The position numbers and the translations under genes are program-made. DNA of 64,000 bases from an uncultured Kiloniellaceae bacterium (lineage in GTDB: Bacteria > Pseudomonadota > Alphaproteobacteria > Kiloniellales > Kiloniellaceae), in contig CANMQP010000016.1 of NCBI GenBank assembly GCA_947500035.1, forward strand, positions 124,001 through 188,000, read 5' to 3'. Shown piece by piece: positions 16,718 to 25,582 of the stretch (position 1 is the first letter of the stretch; every line of letters begins with the position of its first letter). A model generated the notes under the pieces. The model saw only the letters and a list, made by a program, of their open reading frames with translations. It did not search any database and was not told the DNA's origin.

Positions 16718-18409
16718 TCAAGCAGGACTGCTGACCGGACGCCGTCTCTGCTTCGAGGTCTTCCCGATCCCCGGATTGAAGGAATTGGTTGGGTCCAGTT
16801 CCTCATAGAAGGCCGCCAGTTCCGGCTTGGCTTCGTAGAGATGCCCGACATTATGCTCCGCCGGGTATTCCGCGCCGCGGTCGTCCAATAGCGCGAGCAT
16901 CTTCTGCTTGATCAGCTTCGGGTCGGCGCCCTTGCGCACCACGTAGTCCTGGTGAAAGACGTGGCAGAAGAAGTGCCCGTAGTAGAGCTTTGCGACCAGG
17001 TCCTTCTCGATATCTTCGGGCAGGCTTTCCAGCCAGTCCTTGTCGTTGCGCCGCAGGGCGATGTCGAGCGCCAGGATGTCCTCGACCTCCTCGCTGTGGA
17101 TGGCCTGATAGCGCACGGCGGCGCCCGCGGCGGCAAAACGGTGCAGCATGGCTTTCTTGCCCTCCGCCGCATCGCAGAGGAACCAGTTCTCTCGGCCCAT
17201 CACCTGGTTCAGCAGGTCTTCGGTCTGCGGCGCGATGGCGGGGCCGACCTTCAGGATCAGGTGGTGCTCGAAATCCTCCCGGTACTTCAGCATGCGTTTG
17301 GGCAGGGCCTCGGGCAGCAGGCCGGCGAAGAACTGCATGCTGCGGTCAACCAGGTTTTCCGGCAGGAAAGCGATCTTGTTCAGCACCGCGTCCAGACGTC
17401 CCTTGGTCGTGAAAAAGAAGGGCAGGAAGGTGGTGCCGAGCCAGTGGATCATCAGCAGCGTGTCCTTACCATAGACCCGGGCGATGTCGAAGATCTCCCG
17501 GTGCAGGTATTCGCCGCTGACCGGCAGCTCGGGCAACTCCGAGAGCATGCGCCGGCGCAGGCTGGTCAGCGCGGCGGGATCGTTGGTGCCGATGTAATAG
17601 ACCCTCTCGCCGGTCGCCGCCGGAAAAGTATCCAGGCGCACGGCGAAGACGGCGAGCTTCCCGGCGCAGCCCGAGGCTTCGCGCAGGCGCGTGGGATCGG
17701 CGTTGAAGCGCGCCGGGCTCGGCACATCGACCTCGCGGACCTTTTGCGCGTAGTCCTGGTCCGAGGCCTTGCCCGCGTTGTCGTCGATATCACGCTCCTC
17801 GAACCGGCCGTTCTCCAATCTGTCCAGAATCTCTTCGGGCGTGTCACCCAGATCGATGCCCAGGTGATTGACCAGCTCCAGGCGGCCGTCGGCGTGAAGC
17901 TGCGCATAGAGGGCCAGTTCGGTGTAGGCCGGGCCGCGCTGGACTAGAGAGCCGCCGGAGTTGTTGCAGACTCCGCCCACCACCGAGGCGCCGATGCAGG
18001 AGGAGCCGATCACCGAGTGCGGCTGGCGTCCGAAGGGCTTGAGCAGCTTCTCCAGTTTGTAGAGCGTGCCGCCTGGGTGACTGACGATCTGCCCACCCTC
18101 GCGGATGATGTGGATCTTATCCAGCCGCAGGGTGTTGATGATCACAACCTTGCGGTCGTAGCTGCCGTTCGGGGTCGAACCCTCGGTCAGGCCGGTGTTG
18201 GCCGCCTGCATGATCACGATCCGGTCGGCGGCGACGCAGGCTTTCAGAACCCGCCAGAGCTCGGGCAGGCTGCTCGGGAAGACCACCGCCTCGGCCTCGC
18301 CGCTGCCGGAGCGGAAACCCTTGCGGTAACGCTCGGACTTCTTCGGGTCGCTATAGACGTCGCCGGCACCGACGATGGCGGCAAGTTCGTCGAGAAAAGT
18401 CGTGCCCAT
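16718..18409 (-). CDS. dld: D-lactate dehydrogenase, FAD-dependent, quinone-linked
   Basis: 563 residues, matching E. coli Dld along the full length from memory of its motifs: RYRKGFRSGSGEAEAVVFP, MQAANTGLTEGSTPNGSYDR, the FAD-site PHSVIGSSCIGASVVGGVCNNSGGS, and the C-terminal EYPAEHNVGHLY and NPGIGKTSK. It oxidises D-lactate to pyruvate, passing electrons to quinone at the inner membrane. AGGAGG lies 7 nt before ATG 18409, so I prefer it to the upstream ATG at 18433. It is the last gene of the dctP-dctQM-dld operon. Confidence 0.96.
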   Translation of the reverse strand: MGTTFLDELAAIVGAGDVYSDPKKSERYRKGFRSGSGEAEAVVFPSSLPELWRVLKACVAADRIVIMQAANTGLTEGSTPNGSYDRKVVIINTLRLDKIHIIREGGQIVSHPGGTLYKLEKLLKPFGRQPHSVIGSSCIGASVVGGVCNNSGGSLVQRGPAYTELALYAQLHADGRLELVNHLGIDLGDTPEEILDRLENGRFEERDIDDNAGKASDQDYAQKVREVDVPSPARFNADPTRLREASGCAGKLAVFAVRLDTFPAATGERVYYIGTNDPAALTSLRRRMLSELPELPVSGEYLHREIFDIARVYGKDTLLMIHWLGTTFLPFFFTTKGRLDAVLNKIAFLPENLVDRSMQFFAGLLPEALPKRMLKYREDFEHHLILKVGPAIAPQTEDLLNQVMGRENWFLCDAAEGKKAMLHRFAAAGAAVRYQAIHSEEVEDILALDIALRRNDKDWLESLPEDIEKDLVAKLYYGHFFCHVFHQDYVVRKGADPKLIKQKMLALLDDRGAEYPAEHNVGHLYEAKPELAAFYEELDPTNSFNPGIGKTSKQRRRPVSSPA

Positions 18410-18435
18410 GGCAAGCTCCTCCGTTAGCGGCATCC

Positions 18436-20505
18436 TCAGTTAAAGGCAACCGACGGCAGCCAGGTGGCAAGCTCCGGGAAGCCGAAGACCAGGGCCAGGC
18501 CGGTCAACTGTAGCAGAACGAAGGGGATCACGCCCTTGTAGATATCGCTCAGCTTGACCTCCGGCGGACAGACACCCTTGAGGTAAAAGAGCGCGAAGCC
18601 GACCGGCGGGGTCAGAAACGAGGTCTGCAGGGTGACCGCCACCAGGATCACGAACCAGACCAGCGCGGGCTCATCGATCGCGTCGAAACCGGGGATGTCC
18701 AGGCCCAGGGCATTCACGATCGGGCGCATGAGCGGCAGGACGATCAGGGTGATCTCGATCCAGTCCAGAACGAAGCCCAGCAGGAAGACGATCAGGAGGA
18801 TAAAGATCACGGTGCCTTGCGGACCCAGGCCGGTGGAGTGGATCATGCTTTCGATCAGCTCGTCCCCGCCCAGCTCGCGCAGGACATAGGAGAAGACCGT
18901 GGCCCCGATGAAGATCGCGAAGATGTAGGCCGTGGTGTTGAAGGTGGAGATGCAGACGTTGGCCAGCTTCTTCAGGTTCAGCTTCCGATAGGCCACCGCG
19001 AGGATCGTGGCGCCGATGGCGCCGACGCCGGAGGCTTCGGTCGGGGTGGTGATGCCCGCGAAGATCGAACCCAGCACCGCCAGGATCAGCAGCACCGGCG
19101 GCAGTACCGCGATCAGGACCTCTTTCACCGCCTGCCAGTCCGGCGCCTTCGCATCTTTGGGCACGGGGGCCGAAGAGGGGCTGACTATTCCGACGATCAG
19201 GATGTAAATCAGATAGAGACCGCCGATCACCAGTCCGGGGAAGAGGGCGGCCATGAAGAGGTCGCCGACCGAGAGCGCCATCTGATCCGCCATGATCACC
19301 AGCATGATCGAGGGCGGGATCAGAATGCCCAGCGTGCCCGAGGCAGCGATGGTGCCGGTGGCCAGCGGCTTGGAGTAACCCTGATTGACCATGGCGGGCA
19401 GAGACAGCACACCCAGCAGAACGACCGATGCGCCGATGATGCCCGTGGAGGCCGCCAGAATAATCCCGATGGCCGTGACCGTGATGGCGAGGCCGCCGCG
19501 CACGGTTCCGAAGAGCCGCTGCATGGAGGTCATCAGGCGCTCGGCCACGCCGCTTTCGTCCAGCATCAGACCCATGAAAATAAACATCGGCAGGGCGACC
19601 AGAACCGCGTTCGACATGGTCGCGTAGACCCGGTTCACGGACGCGCCCAGGGTCAGGTAATCCAGCCCGGTCAGGGTTTCCTCCAGCCCGGTCCATAGCA
19701 TCAGGCCATTGTCGAAGAGGTAGGCGACTCCGCAGTAGAGCACGCCGACACCGGCCAGCACCCAGGCCACCGGGAAGCCGGTGAAGAGCAGGCCGATGAA
19801 GGTCATGAACATGGCGACGACGAGTTTTTCTTCCGTCGTTTCCACCAATGTGCCCAGCACGAAGGCGACGGCGGCGAAGCTCGCCAGGATAAAGAAGATC
19901 CGCGCCCAGCCCGCGCCGATCTGATCGCGTCCGGAGTTCAAGAGGGCGTGTCCGCTGTGGATCAGGCGGGCCAGTGCGGCGAGTGCGAGCAGAACGAAAC
20001 TGATCGGTATGACCGCCTTGAAGGCCCAGCGGGCAGGCAGGCCGGTCGGACTGTCCGAGCGCTCGTTGACCCGAAAGGATTCGTAGAAATAGTCGTACCC
20101 CTGATCGATCATCAGGTAGATGAAGGGCGCGAGCAGCAGGACGATGCCGAGAATTTCGATCGTGCGCTTGACGTTGTCGCGCAGGCTCATATGCACGATG
20201 TCGACCCGCACATGGCTGTCTTTCACCATGGCGTAGCTCAGGCCGATCATGGTGCCCAGGCCGTAGAAGTGCCACTGGATCTCGTCCAGCTTGGGGTAGT
20301 TTTCGTTGAAGAGGTAGCGCAGGGAGACCTGGGCGATAATCGCGACGATCAGCGCGACATTGGCCCACATGACCACATGGCCGATGGAGGTGACGATGCG
20401 GTCCAGCATGACGGCAAAGGCCTGCCGGTCGGGCTCCTCATGCTCCAGGATCTGCTCATAGAGCTCGATTGGATCGGTCTGGTTTTCTTCGCTTCTGCTG
20501 GTCAT
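18436..20505 (-). CDS. TRAP transporter fused small/large permease (DctQM)
   Basis: 689 residues joining a four-helix DctQ-type subunit (about residues 1-190; ALIVAIIAQVSLRYLFNENYPKLDEIQWHFYGLG) to a DctM-type large permease (from about 215, ending FGFPELATWLPSVAFN). It is secondary-active and driven by a sodium or proton gradient together with the periplasmic protein encoded upstream. The stop is 26 bp before the dld start, so the two are co-transcribed. The fused form is common in keto-acid and lactate TRAP systems. Confidence 0.93.
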   Translation of the reverse strand: MTSRSEENQTDPIELYEQILEHEEPDRQAFAVMLDRIVTSIGHVVMWANVALIVAIIAQVSLRYLFNENYPKLDEIQWHFYGLGTMIGLSYAMVKDSHVRVDIVHMSLRDNVKRTIEILGIVLLLAPFIYLMIDQGYDYFYESFRVNERSDSPTGLPARWAFKAVIPISFVLLALAALARLIHSGHALLNSGRDQIGAGWARIFFILASFAAVAFVLGTLVETTEEKLVVAMFMTFIGLLFTGFPVAWVLAGVGVLYCGVAYLFDNGLMLWTGLEETLTGLDYLTLGASVNRVYATMSNAVLVALPMFIFMGLMLDESGVAERLMTSMQRLFGTVRGGLAITVTAIGIILAASTGIIGASVVLLGVLSLPAMVNQGYSKPLATGTIAASGTLGILIPPSIMLVIMADQMALSVGDLFMAALFPGLVIGGLYLIYILIVGIVSPSSAPVPKDAKAPDWQAVKEVLIAVLPPVLLILAVLGSIFAGITTPTEASGVGAIGATILAVAYRKLNLKKLANVCISTFNTTAYIFAIFIGATVFSYVLRELGGDELIESMIHSTGLGPQGTVIFILLIVFLLGFVLDWIEITLIVLPLMRPIVNALGLDIPGFDAIDEPALVWFVILVAVTLQTSFLTPPVGFALFYLKGVCPPEVKLSDIYKGVIPFVLLQLTGLALVFGFPELATWLPSVAFN

Positions 20506-20590
20506 GACAGGCGCCTCTTCCCATGAGAGGCCGACGCAGGTTTCTCACCGATGCGGTGAACAGCCCTCAGACTCTCTTTGAAATGCGGTG

Positions 20591-20611
20591 GACGCCTTGG
20601 GGCGTCTTTTT
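20591..20611. terminator. Intercistronic hairpin between dctP and dctQM
   Basis: GACGCC (20591-20596) and GGCGTC (20601-20606) form a 6-bp stem followed by TTTTT on the plus strand. On the minus strand, in which the operon is read, it has no T run, so for the operon it is more likely an RNA-stabilising or partial attenuation hairpin that would favour dctP mRNA over dctQM. Confidence 0.5.
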
Positions 20612-20726
20612 ATCTGGGAGGTCCATCGTTGTCCGATGGTTTTGGGGTCGCTGGTTCCGCGACCGGTCGTTGAGCGAAGCAGGCGGTCCCCAAGGATCCC
20701 GGGCGGCCGCCTGCAGTCTTCGCCTT

Positions 20727-21800
20727 TTACTTGCTGCGCGGCAGGAAGGCGTTGGTCTTCCAGAGCGCATAACCCTCGCGGAAGCCGTTCATGTCGTCGA
20801 GCACCTTCTTGAAGAACTTGTCGTTGCCGGCTTCTTCGGCAGCAACTTCTTCCCAGGTCGTGCGATAGAGGTTCAGCATCTCGTCGGACCACTGCTTCAT
20901 CTGCACGCCGTGTTTTTCGACGTTCTCGATCAATGCGGCATGCTGGATGGCCTCGCCCTCGGCGAAGCTGTCGGCCATGGAAGCCTTGCAGGCATTCTCC
21001 ATGATGGCCTTGTGCTGGTCGGACATGCCGTTCCAGACGTCCTTGTTGATCAGTACTTCGAAGACCGTGGCCTGCTGATGCCAGCCGGGGAAGTAATTAT
21101 ACTTTACCAGCTTGTGGAAGCCGAGGCGGGCATCGATCGCGGGCATGGAAAACTCGGTGGCGTCGATCGCACCCTTTTCCAGGGCCGGGAAGATTTCGCC
21201 GCCGGGCAGCAGGGAAGTGGCCACGCCGAGCTTCTGCATGACTTTGCCGCCCAGGCCGAAGAAGCGCATCTTAAGGCCGTTCAGATCTTCAGCGGAATTG
21301 ATTTCCTTCGAGAACCAGCCCGAGGTTTCCGGTGCGATGATGGCGCAGGGCAGAACCTTCACATTATAGCCCGCCTGGTCGTACATCTCCTGATAAAGCG
21401 TCAGGCCGTTGCCGTAATACATCCAGGCCATGTATTCACCGGCCTCAGGTCCGAAGGGCACCGCCGAGAAGAGCGGCGAAGCGGGGATTTTACCGGCCCA
21501 GTAACCTGCCGTGGCATAGCCGGAGTTGATCTTGCCGGAAGAAACGGATTCCAGAATCTCGAAGGGCGGGACCAGCTTGTGCGGCTCATAGACCTTCATG
21601 CGCAGCGTGCCGCCAGACATCAGGTTCAGCTGTTCGGCAACCCGTGGAATGGGTGAGCCCAGACCGGGCAAAGAGGTCGAGAAGGCGATCGGGGTTTTCA
21701 GCAGCAGTTTGTCTGCGGCCATGGCGCCGGATGGCGCGCCGGTTGTGCCTGCGGCAGTGAGCGCGGCGGCAGCCGCGAGTCCAATGAGAGCGTGTTTCAT
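20727..21800 (-). CDS. TRAP transporter solute-binding protein (DctP)
   Basis: 357 residues with a signal peptide (MKHALIGLAAAAALTAAG, cleavage near AMAADK) and a DctP fold. GLKMRFFGLGGKVMQKLG (near residue 178) contains the conserved arginine that binds the substrate carboxylate, and ATEFSMPAIDARLGFHKLVKYNYFPGW is typical of the TakP/keto-acid subgroup. With dld downstream, lactate is the likeliest substrate. GGAGG precedes the ATG. A 221-bp gap with a hairpin separates it from dctQM. Confidence 0.93.
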   Translation of the reverse strand: MKHALIGLAAAAALTAAGTTGAPSGAMAADKLLLKTPIAFSTSLPGLGSPIPRVAEQLNLMSGGTLRMKVYEPHKLVPPFEILESVSSGKINSGYATAGYWAGKIPASPLFSAVPFGPEAGEYMAWMYYGNGLTLYQEMYDQAGYNVKVLPCAIIAPETSGWFSKEINSAEDLNGLKMRFFGLGGKVMQKLGVATSLLPGGEIFPALEKGAIDATEFSMPAIDARLGFHKLVKYNYFPGWHQQATVFEVLINKDVWNGMSDQHKAIMENACKASMADSFAEGEAIQHAALIENVEKHGVQMKQWSDEMLNLYRTTWEEVAAEEAGNDKFFKKVLDDMNGFREGYALWKTNAFLPRSK

Positions 21801-21897
21801 AGTTTCCTCCGCTGTGAGTCAGGTTGATCTCGGAATTGCTTTGATCCCGGGCGGCAGTGCCAGCGGCCGGATCCGTCAATTTCTTTTATTCTTGAGG

Positions 21898-21930
21898 GTG
21901 GTAAATATTCTTTACCACTCAGAGAGTCAA
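21898..21930 (-). promoter_or_regulatory. dctP promoter with overlapping GntR-type operator
   Basis: On the minus strand TTGACT (21930-21925), 17 nt, TATTTA (21907-21902) form a sigma-70-like promoter 101 bp before dctP. A perfect dyad of GTGGTAAA (21898-21905) and TTTACCAC (21911-21918) with a 5-nt spacer covers the -10 box. FCD-type GntR regulators bind such TGGT...ACCA dyads, so the divergent regulator probably represses here. Confidence 0.7.
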
Positions 21931-22123
21931 ATAATTTGTTTACCTCTGGCTGCTAAAGGCGGGTGGAATGGGTCGGAAAAAGCCTTAAATCCGCAAGGAA
22001 ATTTCCAGTCTCCGGGCCGTTGCAGGCTGTCTGTTAACTTCTGTGAATCAAGGGCTTGGCGTCGTGACGTCAGATTTGTCATGACGCCGGGTTTACAAAA
22101 ATCTATAGTGGACAAAATAAATT

Positions 22124-22149
22124 ACCTCTCATGGCATGGCGTGAGAGGT
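22124..22149 (+). promoter_or_regulatory. Dyad in the leader of the GntR gene
   Basis: ACCTCTCA (22124-22131) and TGAGAGGT (22142-22149) are a perfect 8-bp inverted repeat with a 10-nt loop, ending 13 bp before the regulator's ATG. As RNA it would fold the GAGAGGTG stretch into a stem. It could instead be a DNA operator for autoregulation. Confidence 0.45.
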
Positions 22150-22162
22150 GGGGTGAGGTGAA

Positions 22163-22948
22163 ATGCAGGACGCGGCGAAGTTTTTGTTCGAGCCCATCGA
22201 TCATGGATCGGTCGCCGACGCGGTGGTCGAGCAGATCGAGACCCTGATTGTCGCGGGTGTCCTCAAGGAGGGCAGCAAGCTGCCGTCAGAGCGGGAGATG
22301 GCCGAACTCTTCGATGTCTCCCGGCCCAAACTGCGTGAAGCACTCAAGCGCCTGGAGGATCAGAATTTGATTGAGGTGCGCCACGGCGAAGGTTCGGTGA
22401 TTGCGCCCCTGATCGGCAAGGCGCTCAGCCCGGCGCTCATCGATCTCTACGCCCGGCACCCGGTCGCCTTTTTCGACTATCTGGAATACCGCCGCGAACA
22501 GGAGTCTTTCGCCGCGCGTCTGGCCGCGGAGCGTGCGACCAAGGCCGACAAGGAAATCCTGACCCGCATCATGGCCGACATGGTTGCGGCGCATGAGGCG
22601 GATGACAGCGAGGCTGCCCAGCGCGCCGACATCGGCCTCCATGTGGCTATCGCCGACGCCAGCCACAATTCAACGCTCATCCATATGATGGCCTCGGTCT
22701 ACGACCTGACCAAACGCGGGGTCTTTTACAATCGGGATTTCCTGCGCGCCGTCGACGACACCGGCGAGATGCTGCTGGAACAGCACCTGGCCATCGGCAA
22801 GGCGATTGTCGGGGGTGATCCCGAAGCCGCCGCCGCCGCCGCCCGCGCCCACCTGGATTTCGTCGAGCAGTCTTTCCGCGTCGGCCAGGAAAAAATCAAA
22901 CGCGAGGCCATCGCGAAGAAACGGCACAGTCTGTCGGCGTCCGGGTAG
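22163..22948 (+). CDS. GntR/FCD-family regulator (LldR/PdhR-like)
   Basis: 261 residues. A GntR winged-helix (LPSEREMAELFDVSRPKLREALKRLEDQNLIEVRHGEG, about residues 38-75) is followed by an FCD ligand domain with metal-binding residues in ADIGLHVAIADASHN and EQHLAIGKAIVGGD. This class senses carboxylic acids such as lactate, pyruvate or glycolate. It is divergent from the dctP-dctQM-dld operon, whose promoter carries a matching dyad, so it is the predicted lactate-responsive repressor. Confidence 0.9.
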   Translation: MQDAAKFLFEPIDHGSVADAVVEQIETLIVAGVLKEGSKLPSEREMAELFDVSRPKLREALKRLEDQNLIEVRHGEGSVIAPLIGKALSPALIDLYARHPVAFFDYLEYRREQESFAARLAAERATKADKEILTRIMADMVAAHEADDSEAAQRADIGLHVAIADASHNSTLIHMMASVYDLTKRGVFYNRDFLRAVDDTGEMLLEQHLAIGKAIVGGDPEAAAAAARAHLDFVEQSFRVGQEKIKREAIAKKRHSLSASG

Positions 22949-23055
22949 GCAGGCTGTTTTCAGTTATCACGCTTCCGCCTTGTTATTGGCGTCAAATTGT
23001 CATCCGATAGGATCAGAAAAGGATCTTCTGCTCTTCGATGACCGTTAGGAAAACC

Positions 23056-23553
23056 ATGTCCTCTCTGACCCGCCGCCATTTCTTTCCCTGCCTGCTGTCC
23101 GGAGTCTTCGCGGCTTCCCTGCTGGCCTTCAGTCCTGAAAGTTTTGGCCAGGAAGCAGCGTGGGACCGCACCGAAAACATCACGTCGGCGGCAGCCGATA
23201 TTGCTGTAATTCAGAAGAAAAAGGGGTCTCGGGGCGCTTTCGAGGTTATCAAGACCTGCTATGAGACGGCCATCGAACCGGCGGAAAGCTACACGCAAGC
23301 GGTCGAACGCTGTCTGACTCAGGATATCATCAATTCCCGCATGACAGCCGCCTTCTACGGCTCGCTCTCGGTGGAGGCGCGCGAACGCAACGGCGTGCCG
23401 GCGCCCGAAACGATCACCGAGGCCATGGGCAAGCGGGTCAGCGCCACTTTCGCACGGCTGGAGGTCCCACCCGCCACTGCGCGTGAGATCGTCACGGTGA
23501 TCAACGGTGAGGGTGAGGCCGCCTTCATGAAGGCGCGGTTCCCGCAGCAGTGA
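23056..23553 (+). CDS. Exported hypothetical protein with Tat-like signal
   Basis: 165 residues, family not recognised. The N-terminus SLTRRHFFPCLLSGVFAASLLAF fits a twin-arginine signal (RR-x-FF and hydrophobic core), cleavage probably near SFGQEAA. The mature part is helical with two cysteines (KTCYETA and VERCLTQ), about 20 residues apart. ATG 23056 is preceded by AGGA, and an ATG 18 bp earlier has a poor ribosome site. No operon partner. Confidence 0.72.
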   Translation: MSSLTRRHFFPCLLSGVFAASLLAFSPESFGQEAAWDRTENITSAAADIAVIQKKKGSRGAFEVIKTCYETAIEPAESYTQAVERCLTQDIINSRMTAAFYGSLSVEARERNGVPAPETITEAMGKRVSATFARLEVPPATAREIVTVINGEGEAAFMKARFPQQ

Positions 23554-23669
23554 CCCACTCCGCGCGCTTACAAGAACAGAATCGCGCACTGTCAAATCCT
23601 GTGATCCGGCATGGACAAAAGCCTTTTGACATCCGATAGTTCGCGTCCCCGCGAACAGGATGTTTCTCT

Positions 23670-24032
23670 ATGACCTATGAAGAATTCAACGCCTTCTGCG
23701 CTTCGCTGCCTGCCACCACCCACGTGGTTCAGTGGGGCGGTGCCGAGGTCTGGAAAGTCGGTGGCAAGGTCTTCGCCATCGGCGGCTGGGGCGACGATCA
23801 GCCGGGTTTCACCTTCAAGACCAGCGAGCTTTCCTACGAGATCCTGAAGGACCAGCCGGGCCTGCGCCCCGCGCCCTATCTGGCCTCACGCGGCATGAAA
23901 TGGATCCAGGACTACGCCCAGCCGGGCCTCTCCGACGACGACCTGAAAGACTATCTGCGCCAGTCCCACCTGATCGTCTCCCAGGGCCTCTCGAAAAAGA
24001 AACAGCGCGAGTTGGGGCTGATCGAAGCCTAG
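23670..24032 (+). CDS. MmcQ/YjbR-family protein
   Basis: 120 residues of the MmcQ/YjbR family (CyaY-like fold, DNA-binding or unknown role): EFNAFCASLPATTHVVQWGGAEVWKVGGKVFA, then GFTFKTSELSYEIL and the conserved YLASRGMKWIQ. It is short and cytoplasmic. The next gene starts 30 bp later on the same strand. Confidence 0.9.
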   Translation: MTYEEFNAFCASLPATTHVVQWGGAEVWKVGGKVFAIGGWGDDQPGFTFKTSELSYEILKDQPGLRPAPYLASRGMKWIQDYAQPGLSDDDLKDYLRQSHLIVSQGLSKKKQRELGLIEA

Positions 24033-24062
24033 GCGGCTTCGGCGTCTGCGAAGGAAACCGAA

Positions 24063-24563
24063 GTGATCGCGACGAAGACATCTCTTCAACTCTTCAGATA
24101 CACCATGGGTGAACCGGAACTCCTGAACTTGGGAATCATCGCCAGCAATGGTCAGCAATCCGGGGCGCACGAGTTTTTCTGTTCTGTCGATGATGTTCGG
24201 CGGGCCGGCCGAGAATTGTCTGTCTTTCCCGGGCATCGCAATGACGAGTTTCTTTGGGAACTGGAGACGATCTATCCGTCAGATGGCGGCACAGGAGCCT
24301 CATTCTTTCGGGTTTTTGTCTTCAACGGTCGTGGCCATTGCGCCATTCAAGTGAGATTCGATAACAACCTGGAGCTTCCAGATCGCGCGGTTACAGATTT
24401 CTGCATAAAAGCGGAAGCCGCTAAGCTGAATCTCTTGGGCGACCTCCTCTCAAAGTTCGCCAGGCTGAAGCACGGTGAGCTCTGGTGGGACACCCAAGCC
24501 GGTGGTTTCGACGACGAGCCCGCCCTTGAGTGGGCCTCGTTTCAGCGGCCTCGCTCGACATGA
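24063..24563 (+). CDS. Hypothetical protein, 166 aa
   Basis: Not recognised. GTG start with AAGGAAA 7 nt before it. Soluble, beta-rich in the middle (ASFFRVFVFNGRGHCAIQVRF), a helix at 120-150 (KAEAAKLNLLGDLLSKFARL), no signal or membrane segment. GC content is below the local average. The general outline is like the 176-aa protein near 16.4 kb, but I see no convincing alignment. It may be co-transcribed with the YjbR-like gene. Confidence 0.6.
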   Translation: MIATKTSLQLFRYTMGEPELLNLGIIASNGQQSGAHEFFCSVDDVRRAGRELSVFPGHRNDEFLWELETIYPSDGGTGASFFRVFVFNGRGHCAIQVRFDNNLELPDRAVTDFCIKAEAAKLNLLGDLLSKFARLKHGELWWDTQAGGFDDEPALEWASFQRPRST

Positions 24564-24664
24564 TGCTCTGACTCTGAGGCTTGATTAGGCCATCCTGCGC
24601 CGAATTGTTGAGTTTGTGAAAACTCTGCTGCTCTTTCCGCTCTTGACGTTTCTTAGTTTTTATT

Positions 24665-24694
24665 TTACCAATTAGTAAATTAACTGATTGGTAA
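24665..24694. promoter_or_regulatory. Long dyad before second ArsR gene
   Basis: TTACCAAT (24665-24672) and ATTGGTAA (24687-24694) form a perfect 8-bp inverted repeat. Inside it AGT and ACT pair again, so the whole 30-bp element is an imperfect palindrome ending 6 bp before the ATG. TTGACG at 24643-24648 is a possible -35. This is a likely ArsR autoregulatory operator. Confidence 0.6.
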
Positions 24695-24700
24695 CATTCG

Positions 24701-25057
24701 ATGCCTGTATCCCAACTCGACAGCACACTTGCGGCGCTCGCGGATCCCACCCGCCGGGCGATCCTGGCGCAGCTGGCGTCCGGTGAGCGCACCGTCACCG
24801 AGCTGGCGGAGCCTTTCGAGATGACCATGCCGGCGGTCACCAAACATCTGAAGGTGCTGGAAAAGGCAGGTCTCATCGAACGCGGGCGCGAAGCGCAGAC
24901 GCGGCCCTGCCGCCTGCGGGCGGCGCCGCTCAAGGAAGTTTCCGACTGGGTCGCGGACTACCGGCAGGCCTGGGAAGAGAGCCTGGATCGCCTGGGCGGC
25001 TACCTGCAGAACCTGCAAGCCGCGGAGAAGGGAGGGGGCCGTGCCCCAGAAAAGTAA
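24701..25057 (+). CDS. ArsR-family regulator (SRPBCC-linked), copy 2
   Basis: 118-residue winged-helix regulator: LAALADPTRRAILAQLASGERTVTELAEPFEMTMPAVTKHLKVLEKAGLIERGREA. It lacks a metal-sensing CxC. It ends in a tail typical of the AHSA1-paired group (DWVADYRQAWEESLDRLGGYLQ), shared with the 14-kb copy. It overlaps the next gene by 17 bp, so the pair is coupled. Confidence 0.92.
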   Translation: MPVSQLDSTLAALADPTRRAILAQLASGERTVTELAEPFEMTMPAVTKHLKVLEKAGLIERGREAQTRPCRLRAAPLKEVSDWVADYRQAWEESLDRLGGYLQNLQAAEKGGGRAPEK

Positions 25058-25526
25058 AGACGCAAGAAAAGCCGATGCAAATGAGTTGCGCTTCACCCGG
25101 ACTTACGACGCACCGCGCGCGCTTGTCTTTGCCGTCTGGACCGACCCGGCGCACATCGGCAAGTGGTGGGGACCCGAGGGCTTCACCACCACCACCCTTG
25201 CCATGGAAGTCGAGGTCGGCGGTGTCTGGGATTACGTCATGCACGGCCCGGACGGCACGGACTATCCCGGCCGGGGCGTCTTCACCGAAATCGTGAAGCC
25301 CGAACGCCTGGCCTTTTCCCATGTCGGCGGCAAGGCGGACGACCCGCATCTGACCTGCGAATTCTGCGTGACCTTCGAGGAATTTGACGGGCAGACGGCC
25401 CTCACGCTGCGCATGATCTTCCCTTCCGCGCAGGCCGCTGAGCACGCGCGGGAACTCGGTGCGGATCGCGGCGGCGCCGAGAGTCTTGAACGCTTGGCAC
25501 GAGCGCTGAAAACCGCGTCGGCCTGA
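25041..25526 (+). CDS. SRPBCC (AHSA1-like) protein, copy 2
   Basis: 161 residues of the AHSA1 family: FTRTYDAPRALVFAVWTDPAHIGKWWGPEGFTTTTLAMEVEVGG, PDGTDYPGRGVFTEIVKPERL, and a final helix GADRGGAESLERLARAL. GTG start preceded by GGAGGGGG. It overlaps the ArsR gene; together they form a typical ArsR-SRPBCC module. The DHFR-like gene 57 bp downstream may belong to the same transcript. Confidence 0.92.
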   Translation: MPQKSKDARKADANELRFTRTYDAPRALVFAVWTDPAHIGKWWGPEGFTTTTLAMEVEVGGVWDYVMHGPDGTDYPGRGVFTEIVKPERLAFSHVGGKADDPHLTCEFCVTFEEFDGQTALTLRMIFPSAQAAEHARELGADRGGAESLERLARALKTASA

Positions 25527-25582
25527 ACCGCGCTGACGTGCAGTTTCATCACTTCGGCGACGTAATCCACAGGGAGAAGACC

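Noticed and set aside
16952-17947. Antisense frame over dld, and one at 20523-21656 over dctP
   Set aside because: The minus-strand genes are full-length matches to known families; the plus-strand frames have no recognisable motif or ribosome site.
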